A stretch of DNA of 64,000 nt from Notospermus geniculatus (GCA_002633025.1 NMRB01000436.1:315821-379820), one strand, 5' to 3'. Counted from the first letter of the stretch, positions 1 to 12,493 are shown. The notes: generated by a model from the letters alone, not told the origin. Program-made: numbers and translations.

Positions 1-19
1 GGTCAAGGTGTAAACCGTA

Positions 20-194
20 AAGGTGCCTCCCCACGTGAGAATTTTCTCGCAGAAGTTGGCTCACAATGGGCAATTCACCATTATTTGTTCCTCATGGCTT
101 ACGCTGGGACCAATGACACAAACAACTGCTCGCAGTTGAGTTGCCCATAGAGAACCAACTTGCGCGAGAAAACTCTCACGTGGAGAGGCACCTT
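20..194. mobile_element. MITE family A, full copy
   Basis: Inverted repeats of about 57 bp begin AAGGTGCCTCCCCACGTGAG and end at GGCACCTT, with a short centre. The same termini (CACGTGAGAGTTTTCTCG, ATGGGCAATTCACCAT) recur across the window, so this is the most frequent local family. This copy lacks the nested insertions seen at 8377-8846 and serves as the empty-site reference for them. Confidence 0.75.
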
Positions 195-273
195 AAGGAA
201 ACCAACAACGATGGGTTACCCATAGAGAGCCAACTCCGGCAAGAGAACTCTCGCGTGGAGCAGCACCTTGACG
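195..273. mobile_element. MITE family A, half copy
   Basis: Right half only: GGGTTACCCATAGAGAGCCA through CTCGCGTGGAGCAGCACCTT, directly abutting the full copy. Confidence 0.6.
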
Positions 274-2013
274 AAATGATGACAATGGTAACCCATCACC
301 ACGAGCATTGAATCCACAACCGGTCCCCTTTGTATTTTAGGCCACAACAAGCTGACGGCATTCCGTATGTCACGTAGACAACTGACCTATGATATCGATC
401 AATTTAAGACATTAATTTGATATCTGCGGATGCCCGTAATAACTCGCCAAACATTAATTAAGTTGTTCTAATAAGATCAAAATATCCACAGGTGGAAATT
501 CATTAAACGTCGTGGGGTGTAGTACAAAATAAATAGAAGGATTATTTGTCGGCGTGCAGGATGTTTGGGTTCAAAAATGTCGGTATTACGCAATAACAAG
601 GAGTGTGATGTCGTCGAGCAGGAAGTAGACCACGTTGTGGTAACTGTTCCAGGCAGTGTACGCAACACGTGTGCTTTTGATTGGTCGCTTAGCAGCACGG
701 AGTGTTCTGATTGGTCAATCTGTTACTTGGTCGTCAATGGATGTGCAGTGAGTCGGAGTTGAGTTCATAATAATGACTCCAAGTATCTTGTACGTGCCGA
801 TATGTCGCACTAATTCGTGACATCCGCAGATGAAATTCTTAGCTATTTCCACCAAAAATACTGGTGAAATTTCGAGTTTAGCTCTCTATTATTAGTGAAA
901 TTCCTTCCTATGGCGGCCACAAGCAGATCACGATTCAGCCATCACTGGGACCAAACCCACGGTTTTCAATTAATATCTTAATGAGACTAGACCAACTTAT
1001 TTATGCGTAATACCGATCTCGACCTGTCACGTGCGCCAAGAGACGCTGGTTACAGCGGAAGAAGACACTTAAAGGGGCTATGAGCTGACGCGATATCGTC
1101 ACTTTTCTATATGACGAACACGTTGTCCGACGAGCACACTCTCCGGGCGGCGAAACGTCAGTGGAGTGTGGAACTCCTGGCATGCGTCGTTGGCGTTCAG
1201 CCATTCCGCAGAGTCACAAGCAGAAACGACCAACGTTACCCATTTTTTTCACACAAGACCATGAACTACATGTATCTTCGCAACAGGCAAGACGAGGACG
1301 TTATACGAAGATTGATACTCACAAACACACTGAACAAGTGCTTTTGCTTTTTTTCTCCGTGACGGCCCAGAATGTCCCGATATTATGTCAAGTGTCATTA
1401 CTGCAGACGTGACTCCCATCAAAATGTATCAATTGCGAACCGATGACGGATGAGACGTATATTCATGTACGTATAGATCGGCGACAAGAGCAGATCCTAT
1501 TCTTCTGTCAACGGTTAGAGCGGAATTTCGTCAACTGCTGATGACATAACACAGAAAGGCTGATCACCGACATCGAAACCGGTGTAACATCTGCCGTTGT
1601 TCCCCTCTTTCAGTGTGTCCTTCTTTGTATTGGAAACGTAGTGGCAGTAGACAGCTGCAGAGACCATGACTGTTCAACAGGCAGAACACTGAAGGGGGCA
1701 CTCACACACAAAAACATTGATAGATATTACACCGATTTAGAGAGACGATCAATTCCAAGGCCAGTCAATAACACCACTTGCCAAGTGTCATTCCTCTACT
1801 CACGGAATGAGAAGTTCTCAAATTGATCTCAAGGTTTTAGCCTCAGGCATGATCACCTACTTGCCCTTCCGTTTGAATTCGACTCCAAAAATGCGCAGTA
1901 TAAGATCTGAATGACGTATATGTATCAATCTTCAGCCCCCAGAGAGCATCATAAAATCAGAACTAGTACAACGAATTATTATCACACTCGAGTCTAATTA
2001 AAACTCCACTGTT
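274..2013. other. No gene recognised
   Basis: Mixed non-coding sequence with short overlapping frames on both strands and no conserved motif that I can identify. Confidence 0.5.
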
Positions 2014-3296
2014 CAATACCTCGGGCAATTATCCCCCTCTTTAATCTCATAAAGTAAAGAGATATTTCTTTCAAATTAATTAGACGAGGTTTGGAACACT
2101 TACATATTGGAACCAACCTCGTCCATGACGTCTTCATGCAGTATGGACATGTTGAAAGGTCTGCCACACTACCCCATTTAACCAGTAACCCAGGTTGATT
2201 TCACTAGCCCTCCGGGTATTGGATCTAATTGACGTGTACAAGGAGGCGTTGACTTTAAAGGCAGAATGCATGATGGATGAATAAAGGCGAGAATGGAAAG
2301 AGTGTTTTGTCTACACTGTAACGACAAACCGACGATCAAAATACGAAGTTGCAGACGACATCAGAATGAACAGATCCATTAGGAACCCTTAAAATGGAAA
2401 TGTGGCAGCAAGGAATACTTTCGGAAAATTATTGTCAGCGTGCCTTTAAGATGAAGAAGATGGTGTGATGCGGCTCGTAAATCAAGTGCGAGGTGAAAAC
2501 ACCTCTGTAGAAAACAATTAAGAACGAACCTTGAAACGCTAACCGTTTTTTATGCCGGTAAATCGTTGATTTGTAAAAATTACCGGAATGAATCGGTGAT
2601 TTTTCTTGCAAGGTTAACACAGAAGTTGAGGAGAAGGTGACGAGAGCTACAATACCTCGGGCAATTATCCCCCTCTTTAATCTCATAAAGTAAAGAGATA
2701 TTTCTTTCAAATTAATTAGACGAGGTTTGGAACACTTACATATTGGAACCAACCTCGTCCATGACGTCTTCATGCAGTATGGACATGTTGAAAGGTCTGC
2801 CACACTACCCCATTTAACCAGTAACCCAGGTTGATTTCACTAGCCCTCCGGGTATTGGATCTAATTGACGTGTACAAGGAGGCGTTGACTTTAAAGGCAG
2901 AATGCATGATGGATGAATAAAGGCGAGAATGGAAAGAGTGTTTTGTCTACACTGTAACGACAAACCGACGATCAAAATACGAAGTTGCAGACGACATCAG
3001 AATGAACAGATCCATTAGGAACCCTTTAAAATGGAAATGTGGCAGCAAGGAATACTCAATCAGTTTCAGAAAATTATTGTCAGTGTGCCTTTAAGATGAT
3101 GAAGAAGATGGCGTGATGCGGCTCGTAAATCAAGTGTGAGGTGAAAACACCTCTGTAGAAAACAATTAAGAACGAACCTTGAAACGCTAACCGTTTTTTA
3201 TGCTGGTAAATCGTTGATTTGTAAAAATTACCGGAATGAATCGGTGATTTTTCTTGCAAGGTTAACACAGAAGTTGAGGAGAAGGTGACGAGAGCT
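2014..3296. repeat. Tandem duplication, 636-bp unit, two copies
   Basis: The stretch starting CAATACCTCGGGCAATTATC at 2014 restarts at 2650 and is nearly identical to about 3296, differing by small indels (for example near 2410 versus 3050) and a few substitutions. Each unit contains a GACGAGGTTTGGAA / TTGGAACCAACCTCGTC hairpin. It may be a real duplication or two alleles joined. Confidence 0.85.
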
Positions 3297-3447
3297 TCGT
3301 CGTGAAGCTATATAAAGCCGACGCTGATTGGATGAGTGTCGCCGTGAAGCTATATAAAACCGACGCTGATTGGATGAGCGCTGTCGTGAAGTTTCTTTCC
3401 TCTAAAACCGATGCTGAACTGGGATGAACTGGGCCGATGAACAGCCN

Positions 3448-3562
3448 CAGGGAGCCAGTGAAGTTGTTTGAGCACAGGAGTTATGTGATCTCGCTTTTTG
3501 GTGTTCGTGACCAGTCGCGCTGCTTGGTTCTGTAATTTCTGAAGCCGTCTGATTTCGTATTC
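3448..3562 (-). pseudogene. CR1-like LINE reverse-transcriptase fragment
   Basis: The minus-strand translation contains RRLQKLQNQAARLVTNT followed by HITPVLKQLHWLP, the conserved block just C-terminal to the reverse-transcriptase core of CR1/jockey-clade LINEs. Only about 38 codons are recognisable. A single N at 3447 interrupts the frame just after the motif and the next residues no longer match, so this is a short dead relic. Confidence 0.65.
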
Positions 3563-4729
3563 ATAACCAAACGTATGAATATTAAAACTGTTCGGTTTCT
3601 CATCAAAGATGAAAAGAGACAATCATTATGTCAGATATGGCGAGAGATTTGCATCACGTTTAAGACCATGAATTACGTTTTGCATAAGTTGCAGTGATTC
3701 ATCTCTCCGTGTTGAATTTCTCCGAGCAACGCGAACCCAAACTCTGCAATTCTGTCACCGATACGTCGATACTGTGGCCACGATTCTCTACCAATTATTC
3801 AAAAGGATATGACACAAGCCGGTCCACCCGACACCATAACGCCTTTACCCACCAATTCATTCACCAGAAACATCCGTTGGTAAAAAATCACGGATTATCA
3901 AACGGGAAATATGACCACTTCGGATTCAGTGACGCTACGCTTGTGCAGCGTATTTTCTGCTTTGGTTTTGACAGTGATATGAGATGTTGTGATATGTTAC
4001 TGATACCGCTGGCGTTCAGCGAAACAGACCAGTGAACGCGGTATCTTTGTATTCATATCACCACTGACCAACGACCGAGCGAATGACTACTGTCTGTGCA
4101 CACCTGATCTGTCTAAAAGCTACCGGTCTCTATGTAAATCGCAGACTCACCCCTGTAACTGTGGGGTCGGTTGGTTACCCCGGGGTGAGACGGGCAGACA
4201 CCGCGCCAATCAAGACCAGCCCCTCTGCGGAAAAACGGCCTTTCTGTTCTCTGTCATGCACAATAGTATAATCATAGATTTAGTTGGTCAAACTCTATTA
4301 GTTGTGACTCTATCATCTGGTTTCTCTCTATTACTTTTACAGGCAGTCGCTGAAGACGATTAATGGAAATGATATGAGCAGTCACGACTTTTATACGCGA
4401 TTCGTTTACGGTAAATGGTGGCCAAGGCGGGACGCGCGCCGAAGGAGTGCTTTGCGTTACGTGGGATCGCCGACACAACCAATTGCTGAAACAAAACAGG
4501 TTTGACCACCAGCGGGAAAAACGAATTCAGGGAAACTTTGCCAGCCATTTCATATTCATAAGGCCGGAAGCTCTCTGGTAAGCCATCCGATTTGGCTTGT
4601 CGACGAAAAATCAATTCGCCCTATCACAAGATTAGATGTGATTCAAGATTAAAATCGACCTATTTCAACCGCTATCGTCAATTGATTACGGACATCACGA
4701 TCTTTTCGGTGTGTGGGTGGTCGCGTTGT
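3563..4729. other. No gene recognised
   Basis: Non-coding by eye; short frames only. Confidence 0.45.
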
Positions 4730-5156
4730 GGGCGCTGCTCCACGTGAGAGTTTTCTCGTACGAGTAGGCTTTCAATGGGCAATTCACCATTAGGGATTTT
4801 CGCAAAGCCCCCGAAACGCCAACGCTAACGCCAAACCCATTGTTCGGTGTCACGAAGAGAGCACCGAACAACAGGTTTTCAGAAATAGGAACATGTTCCT
4901 ATTTTTGAAACTTGTTGAAAGCTGTTGAAAGACCTGTTGAAACGTGTTGAAAGGGGGTTTAGACGGTTCAACAGCTTTCAACAACGTTCAACAACTTTTG
5001 ACGTTCAACAGCGTTCAACATGTTGAACCGTGTAAACCTCCCTTTACGGCGTACGCCGGGACCAATGGCACAAACGACTGCCCATGGCATTCTGTCGTTG
5101 AGTTGCCCATAGAGAGTCCGCCAACTCGTGGGAGAAAACTCACGTGTAGCAGCTTG
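4730..5156. mobile_element. MITE family A carrying nested insertions
   Basis: Outer A-type ends (GCTCCACGTGAGAGTTTTCT at the left, AAAACTCACGTGTAGCAGC at the right) enclose a truncated family B half copy starting AGGGATTTTCGC at 4792 after target ATT, followed by a palindromic GTTGAA-rich insert (about 4880-5044). Confidence 0.65.
4880..5044. mobile_element. GTTGAA-rich palindromic element
   Basis: Repeated GTTGAAAG/GTTGAACG units on the left face complementary CTTTCAACA/GTTCAACAAC units on the right, and GGTTTAGACGGTTCAAC mirrors GTTGAACCGTGTAAACC. This is a foldback made of an iterated 10-12-bp motif, nested in the A element. Confidence 0.55.
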
Positions 5157-6048
5157 GCCTGGCGTAATTGATTTCGCGAGACTCACAATCGCATCATCTA
5201 CTATTGTATCGGCCACGGCCTGCCAACGATTTCCAGTGCTGGCATTCCCTCCATGATCAGATTGTGTGCCAATTTCAAGCTGTACATTCAATTGCTTTTT
5301 ATACATTTCGCAAAAAGTAGGACTAATGATGCATTAGGTACTTCGGCATGTGATCTTTGGAATCATTTTTCTAGTTGATTACAGCAAGATGACCATGTCA
5401 GGGATCATCAATAAGGACAAAATGGTAAAAAATCCAGCGAAGACAAGTATACATCGCCGAAAAAGGCTAAGAATAAGCCGGATTGTGTTTTTTAACCGTT
5501 TTCATCTCGACGAAAAGATTGTGGACTGTTGGTTGTTGATTGCAATTATCGGAAGGAATGCGTTGAATTGGCAAGAGGGTAAGATTAGAAGTAACCTCCG
5601 CGTCTGACGATTAGCCGAGAAAGAAGAACGGACACGATCTCAGATTGGCTTTTTGATCCACACGGGACAGATTGACTCCGAGTTATCCGGCCAAGTTTAT
5701 TTCGTCCGTGACCAAGAACCAAAGAACAGAAAGCAATTTGTCGTGACCAGGCGGTTTTTGGCCACGATTCGGTGCTAAGCAGCGAACGGCTTGAGTATTC
5801 AGCGACTTGATAGGTGCTTTTAGCCGTCTAGTGCTGCAAAGTGGCTGCGAGTGAATAACAATCGACTGGGATGGTCGGAAATCAAGGTTGTTGCCTGCTG
5901 TGCAGTGTACAACATCCGGCCGGCGGGATGGGGTTCAGAGAAGTCGCCTGAATGACAGCGTGGGGGTTGCACTCCCCTCCTGGTCTTGGTCTTCTGTGCC
6001 GAAGAAAACTGGAGCAAATCGTTTTTGTCAGTTGGTCTTTAGTGAAAG
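5157..6048. other. No gene recognised
   Basis: Non-coding sequence; no repeat or protein motif recognised. Confidence 0.45.
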
Positions 6049-6315
6049 TCCTACGGAGACCAACAATACTAGGGAGTTTTCGCAAAGCCCCGAAACGCCG
6101 ACGCGAACGCCCAATCCATTGTTCGATGGCACGACGAGAGCACCGAACATAAGGATAGACGTTCGCGTTGGCGTTTCGGGGGCTTTGCGAAAACTCCCTA
6201 CTGAGAGCTAACGCAGGAGGAAACTCTCACGTGGAGGAGCCCCTACCCAAAAGGAAACCAACAATGGTGAATTGCCCATTGAGAGCCAACTCGCACGAGC
6301 GAACTCGAGGGCAGA
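6049..6315. mobile_element. MITE family A half copies with family B insertion
   Basis: A-type sequence (ACTCTCACGTGGAGGAGC, then ATGGTGAATTGCCCATTGAG) is interrupted by the family B element at 6071-6199. Confidence 0.55.
6071..6199. mobile_element. MITE family B, full copy
   Basis: 129-bp near-palindrome: AGGGAGTTTTCGCAAAGCCC at the left, complement ending CTCCCT at the right, flanked by the 3-bp duplication ACT (6068-6070, 6200-6202). The subterminal region iterates AACGNN. Confidence 0.85.
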
Positions 6316-7124
6316 GGATTATTTTTTGGGGGAACTACGTCATCAAATACAACGGGGTTTTCCAAAGCAATGGCAGGTGTTTACTCATTCAGGAGAACGA
6401 ATAGAACCCGCTTGGGTGGTAAATTTAACTCCGACTTGAAAAATCCTAATTTCAGCACCTCGGAGTCGGAGCGGGAGTGGGAGTCGGACCACTAGATCTT
6501 AACCTCGCTAGCCATACAAGGCACGTGAAGACAAGAGTGCAGATAACAGTTTGAACCATGTTTACTGTGAAAACCGCGCGAGAAGTCAAGTTGCTGTAAT
6601 GTTAAAATCTGCCTTGATACTCTTCAGCATGGACTTTAAGCTCTAAATATCACCAAATCAACGAATTCTTGGGGTGTCTAAGCGTATTAGTCAAACGTTC
6701 AACCATTACAGTGAACGTCAGGAGCTGAAAGCAACTTCCTTCTGTAAAAAATCAACGAATTGAAGGTCTCGATAACGTGGCATGGATCATTAGCCGCTTA
6801 AGGTGGTAATCAACTGGACATAAACCTGTCACTTCTCACTCCAGAAACCATTGATTTGGGTTTTTATGCCGTTCACATCAGACGAGTGTGTGCCAACTAC
6901 ACTTGACTTGCCGATCACCGTGAACGGTTAATTCTCACATGCATAAACAACAAAGCCGGCGTCGTACTTTTAGAATTCTAAACCTGTACAAGCGTATTTC
7001 AAGCACAAAACGGCCAAGAAGAGGTATAGCTGGGAGAAATATGAAGTTTTGCGCCGAGGTAATATTCGGTGTACATTGTATCACAAAGATTAAGACTGGA
7101 AAACCGATGATATTACAAAAAGCA
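6316..7124. other. No gene recognised
   Basis: Non-coding by eye. Confidence 0.45.
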
Positions 7125-7596
7125 TCGACTATGGCATGATATCCGTTGCAAAATTCGATACCAAACATATTTATGTTGGAAGTGTATATTTGCATGGGAC
7201 ATACACATTTATGTTCGATAAAACTCAATATGTGCATGCGATAAAGTTCATGTTCGTGTTCGATGTTACATCTATGCATGCGCTAAAATTACATTTATGT
7301 TCGATGCTACTTCCGGTTTCATGCGAACTCGGAATTGTGGGTAATCAAAACGTAACATGTGCGTATGGTAAAAGTTCACATTCATGTCCGATGTCACATC
7401 CATGCATGCGNTAGCATCGAACATAAATGTAATTTTAGCGCATGCATAGATGTAACATCGAACACGAACATGAACTTTATCGCATGCACATATTGAGTTT
7501 TATCGAACATAAATGTGTATGTCCCATGCAAATATACACTTCCAACATAAATATGTTTGGTGTCGAATTTTGCAACGGATATCATGCCATAATCGA
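7125..7596. repeat. Inverted duplication with 185-bp arms
   Basis: 7125-7309 and 7412-7596 are reverse complements with about two mismatches, separated by a 102-base spacer whose last base is an N (7411). The mirrored frames at 7136-7414 and 7394-7585 arise from this. The N at the junction suggests a misjoin of two alleles in opposite orientation; a natural foldback element is the alternative. Confidence 0.85.
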
Positions 7597-7894
7597 CAGA
7601 GAAGAATTCCTACAGGTTGTTGATGGCTTATTCGACTTAAATCTTCGAAAATGCTCAACATTTAAGGGCCTGCGGTCTGAAGCTTTGCAAAAAGGTATTT
7701 CGTGCCTCGCCCAGGATATCTTTATACATGTATACTCCCTGAAACGTTGTTTCAAGAAAATTCCCCTGCTGGGACTGAATCTCGTTCCCTTCGTTTGTCA
7801 GAATTAACTCAACCTGGACCCAGGTAGAGTAACTGCGGCAGGAAACGTCTACACTATTTTTTCAGAGACTGCTTCTTGGTGGCCCGCGTTTGCA

Positions 7895-7918
7895 ATCAGA
7901 TCAGATCAGATCAGATCT
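7895..7918. repeat. (GATCA)n microsatellite
   Basis: Four to five GATCA units; a shorter run recurs at about 62050. Confidence 0.8.
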
Positions 7919-8480
7919 GAGATGAGCGAATTCCTTCAAACATAATGTTCGCATTTTTAAAAATGGAAGAATGCCTTCAAGTGAGGAATGTAAAACCAAA
8001 CAATTAACGTTATGCGGAGCACTTCTCAAGAAAAGATTATCTTTGTTTGGTAAATATGATACCGATGTGGTCAAACAAGGCTTTGATGTGGTGTTTGTAA
8101 AGACAATGGTAAGAGCAAAGTTTAGCAAGAAAAGTCTTAAGGCGGTCGACGTGACGCGATAAACATGCGGAAAGTTTCTCCTCGACTTTCAAGTGGCTTT
8201 TATTCAAGATTTCTTGCATCACTTGCGAGGATTTTTTAAAGTGTTTATCTTCACTTGTTCACCCGAAACGTCTGAATCAGCAATTGTCTGGACGTAAGAT
8301 CTGAGCAAAACTTCTTCAAACCCTTGGAATTACCACATTATTTGAACTTCAGGGTCCCATTATTTAGTATTCTTATGCCGTCCTCCACGTGAGAGGTTCT
8401 CGTGCACGTTGGCTCTCTATGGGCAACTCATTACCCGTAGAAAACTATGGGCAGTCGTTTGTGTCACTGGTCAAGGAGTA

Positions 8481-8750
8481 AGGGCGGCTTTCCATTGGAG
8501 CGTTTTCGTGCACGGAAACGCTCCAATGTTTTTTCCCGTGGCGTTGGTCACGACGCGGAAAAAACAATGCTTTCGAGCGTTTCCGCGCACGGAAACGCTC
8601 CAATAGGGAGTTTTCGCAAAGCCCCCGAAACGCCAACGTGAACGTCAAACCCATTGTTCGATGCCACGAAGAGAGCACCGAACAAAAGGATAGACGTTCG
8701 CGTTGGCGTTTCGGGGGCTTTGCGAAAACTCCCTAATGGAAAGCCGCCCT
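8481..8750. mobile_element. Element F (TA-flanked foldback MITE)
   Basis: Inverted repeats AGGGCGGCTTTCCATTGGAG with an inner GGAAACGCTCC palindrome; TA at both edges (8479-8480, 8751-8752). Without the family B insert it would be about 137 bp. Confidence 0.75.
8605..8734. mobile_element. MITE family B, full copy
   Basis: 130 bp, AGGGAGTTTTCGCAAAGCCC to CTCCCT, flanked by AAT (8602-8604, 8735-8737); it sits inside element F. Confidence 0.88.
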
Positions 8751-9359
8751 TACCCGTAAAGGACACTAACAGTCCCATCGAATAATGGTGAATTGCCCAT
8801 TGAGAGCCAACTTACGCGAGAAAACTCTCACGTGTAGGAGCGCCTTTTTTGAAGGTTTAGCGATTCGCAAGACTGTATTCTTGTGTAATACAATATGATA
8901 GAACTTTCCTTTTAGTTTTGTGGCAAATCTACTAATTCGCTGAATAATAACAACATTCTATACTTTCATCTACAGCAATATCGTAAATATGTTTCGAAAC
9001 CCAAAGGACGCTGTACTAATATTTATCTCTGATACGCCTATATCTTCTTTTTGGCTCAGTAAGTATATAAAGTACACGTACACTCGACGAACTATTATGA
9101 CTACATCATAGGGGACAATACTGCAGAGTTCGTAACAGACTTGAAAACCGACCTTCCTCTGATAAATCCTGCACTCGCCACTTTCATAAAGACAAGAGTA
9201 CAAATGGATTTTCATTTCATGGTCGGTCTGTTGGGGCCCTCATCCGTCGCTGACAATGTTCCAAATTGTGAAGGTACTTGCACCTTTAAGCTGCTTCAAC
9301 AAGGCCAATTCTGAGCCAGACCTGATCTTTCATTGCCTCTGCAATCTCTGAGGTCCAAG

Positions 9360-9610
9360 TGTAATGTTTTTCAGTGTGGCCATTTTTCTGAGTGACTCCC
9401 ATTGTTTTGAACACACTGGGAAACAGACTCACTGTTTCTCTGTGTGTCGCTCTTGTCATGTCGCGCCTTATTCCGTCAATCTATTGTAATGTCACACTGA
9501 CACACGGGCCACACTGAAAAACGTCACACTGGGTTCGATCCGCAGTCGAACCAGGAACCTCAGATGTGACAGGCGCCGATGTTTTCATCACGCCACTCTG
9601 ACTTCCCCTT
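9360..9610 (-). mobile_element. tRNA-derived SINE, copy 1
   Basis: Read on the minus strand, the head GAGTGGCGTGATGAAAACAT resembles a pol III A box, and GGTTCGACTGC about 45 bases on resembles a B box. The tail is rich in GTGTGAC/CACACTG repeats. Confidence 0.6.
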
Positions 9611-10429
9611 ACTGCATGGCACTTTGGCCAATCGTATTGCTTTCCTTGGGGAACACAACCATCTGACGACCGACAGGTGTTCGGCTTGTTAAGGCCGGAA
9701 CGAGCCAGTACCCAGACATCACGTTTCGAGATTATTGAAATTCATGATCTGGTTCATGATTATTCCTGGTTCAATCCCACAAGGGTTAATAAACCAGCCA
9801 TTACTGATACACCGGTAACCTCCACCTCGTCTGGTATTTTGGAGGAAAAGTACGCTGGAAACTTCATCGTTGGATGAAATTACGTGTCAACAAAAGTTAG
9901 GCCGTCCATTTCAAGTTTTCACGAATTCAGCCAAATCGACAACCACAGTCACGGACCCTTGCCTTATCAAATGATTGGGAACGTATAAGCATTGTTGGTG
10001 ACGTAATGGTATGCAATTTACGTTGAAAGTAATTTCTTGACGTCTCTATCTAGAAAGGCATTATTNCCAAAGGACGCTGTACTAATATTTATCTCTGATA
10101 CGCCTATATCTTCTTTTTGGCTCAGTAAGTATATAAAGTACACGTACACTCGACGAACTATTATGACTACATCATAGGGGACAATACTGCAGAGTTCGTA
10201 ACAGACTTGAAAACCGACCTTCCTCTGATAAATCCTGCACTCGCCACTTTCATAAAGACAAGAGTACAAATGGATTTTCATTTCATGGTCGGTCTGTTGG
10301 GGCCCTCATCCGTCGCTGACAATGTTCCAAATTGTGAAGGTACTTGCACCTTTAAGCTGCTTCAACAAGGCCAATTCTGAGCCAGACCTGATCTTTCATT
10401 GCCTCTGCAATCTCTGAGGTCCAAGTGTG

Positions 10430-10675
10430 ATGTTTTTCAGTGTGGTCATTTTTTCTGAGTGACTCCCATTGTTTGGAACACACTAAAACAGACTCACTGT
10501 TTCTCTGTGTGTCGCTCATCGTCAAGTCACGCCTTATCCGTCAATCTGTTGTAATGTCACACTGGCACACGGGCCACACTGAAAAACGTTACACCAGGTT
10601 CGAACCGCAGTCGAACCAGGAATCTCAGATGTGACAGGCGCCGATGTGTTTCCATCACGCCACTCTGACTTCCCC
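10430..10675 (-). mobile_element. tRNA-derived SINE, copy 2
   Basis: Second copy within the duplicated block; same head (GTGGCGTGATGGAAACAC) and B box, with small indels relative to copy 1. Confidence 0.6.
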
Positions 10676-11157
10676 TTACTGCATGGCACTTTGGCCTGAA
10701 TCGTATTGCACTTTGGCCTGAATCGTATAGCCTTTCCTTGGGGAACACAACCATCTGATGACCGACAGGTGTTCGGCTTGTTAAGGCCGGAACGAGCCAG
10801 TACCCAGACATCACGTTTCCAGATTATTGAAATTCATGATCTGGTTCATGATTATTCCTGGTTCAATCCCACAAGGGTTAATAAACCAGCCATTACTGAT
10901 ACACCGGTAACCACGACCTCGTCTGGTATTTTGGAGGAAAAGTTCGCTGGAAACTTCATCGTTGGATGAAATTACGTGTCAACAAAAGTTAGGCCGTCCA
11001 TTTCAAGTTTTCACGAGTTCAGCCAAATCAACAACCACAGTCACCGACCCTTTCCTTATCAAATGATTGGGAACGTATAAGCATTGTTGGTGACGTAATG
11101 GTATGCAATTTACGTTGAAAGTAATTTCTTGACGTCTCTATCTAGAAAGGCATTATT

Positions 11158-12164
11158 CCGTAGCATTTGGTCTTATCTTAATGGTAGTGCCTCCGTTTCC
11201 TTGTGTCATGAACAAATGTTAGCGGCAGCAGTGGATGTATTCCGTCAGAGTCGGGTTTTTTTCGGATTGGACTCTTCGGATGGTAATGCTGATGTCCACT
11301 GAACAAGTTACTCCGTACTTTAGCAACTTCGTTTGTTGCAGTATTCACTGCTATACACCGCAACGGAGGTTGTTGGTTAGTTTATTTGGCGTACGATACC
11401 GTACAACCAAATGATTAGGCCTCACCACCAACGACAACTTTCTATGTCAACTGTTACTTACGAAACGAAATGTACCATGGCTTCATCTGTTGTTCAAAAC
11501 AGTATTTTTGTCACTAAACATCACGTTAGGGCCTCTTTGCGTTATCTTCATCTGTTAAGCCCATTGCAGATAACGAATCCAGGTAAAAAAGGCACTGGTA
11601 AAAAAGGCACCGGTGTTAGAGATAACGGTATTTTGAACAACCCAGCCCTGGAATTTTGAAGCTATCAGCAATATTCCGAGGGAAATACCATCCTGAGAAT
11701 ATCAGTGATTCTGGTGCTGTCTCACTTCGTCACCGAACACGATACACGGTGAAGGATGGAGTAGCATTAAGAACCACTGATTACCTCAGGATGATGAAAT
11801 ACTTTAACTGCAGATAAAGGACAGACTCCCCCGCCCCCCGTGGCAAAACCCATGCTCATACGACTCGCCCATAAAACGTTCCCTACCGAAGGAAGCTGAC
11901 AGAACTACAGGAAATGGTTCACATGAATAATACATCGAGATATCTCCTCCTGGAGTGCTTACCTTTACACACTACTGGACATTTTTTCTCGCCTACAATG
12001 TGGTCATTAATATCTCTCTTCCTATCACCTCCTCAGAGCAAGCTAAACCACATACCGGCATGAAAACACCATTTCCGAAAATGAGAAGTCTGTCGGAAGG
12101 TGCAGCCTTGGTCATAGATACACTTCGTCAACTTTTGCCACTGGTATCTCTCCTACATTGCGCC
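11158..12164. other. No gene; degenerate repeat at 11690-11792
   Basis: No gene recognised. At 11690-11792 a degenerate inverted element ends AGAACCACTGATTACCTCAG, matching the ends of the 29394-29568 repeat. Confidence 0.4.
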
Positions 12165-12167
12165 TAA

Positions 12168-12412
12168 AGGGCTCCGCACACTGGCGACTAAAATGGGGGC
12201 GACTACCGATGCGACTACTACGTCGCCTGCCGTAATTACCTTTGCGGTCGATCAATGATGTCATCCACGACATCACTGATCTTCCAAAGAAGCATTTGTC
12301 GCAAACAAGTCAACAAAAACTAAAAAATCTGAAAAATGTTCAGTCGCTTCTGTGGTCGCAAGGCCGGTCGCCTACAAAATCGCTCGAAAAAATCGCTAGT
12401 GTGCGGAGCCCT
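12168..12412. mobile_element. Harbinger-type MITE
   Basis: 245 bp with TIRs AGGGCTCCGCACACTGGCGA and complement ending GTGTGCGGAGCCCT, flanked by TAA on both sides (12165-12167, 12413-12415). The interior has iterated GGCGAC/GTCGC motifs. It inserted at the edge of the hammerhead-like repeat. Confidence 0.82.
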
Positions 12413-12450
12413 TAAGGAAGACCCCGATTGGGGTCGAAAATTTGCGAACT
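12413..12450 (+). ncRNA. Degenerate hammerhead-like repeat
   Basis: GGAAGACCCCGATTGGGGTC then GAAAATTTGCGAA matches the motif on the minus strand at 60052-60012. The conserved CTGA is altered to CTTA by sequence change or by the adjacent MITE insertion, so it should be inactive. Confidence 0.35.
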
Positions 12451-12493
12451 ATTCGGAGACGACTTTCCGATTTATGGTATAATACCCGTATAT

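Larger units (their letters stand above)
8377..8846. mobile_element. MITE family A containing a two-deep nest
   Basis: A-type ends (CTCCACGTGAGAGGTTCTCG; AACTCTCACGTGTAGGAGCG) enclose element F (8481-8750), which itself encloses family B (8605-8734). Removing F restores GGTCAAGGAGTACCCGTAAA, matching GGTCAAGGTGTAAACCGTAA at position 1. Confidence 0.78.
9000..11157. repeat. 1.07-kb direct duplication joined by an N
   Basis: 9000-10065 is repeated at 10067-11157 with about 1-3 % difference; the copies meet at a single N (10066). The frames at 9677-9877 and 10706-10969 are the same frame in the two copies. This looks like two haplotypes concatenated. Confidence 0.85.

Noticed and set aside
7136-7585. 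Two mirrored protein frames
   Set aside because: They are the same sequence read from the two arms of an inverted duplication.
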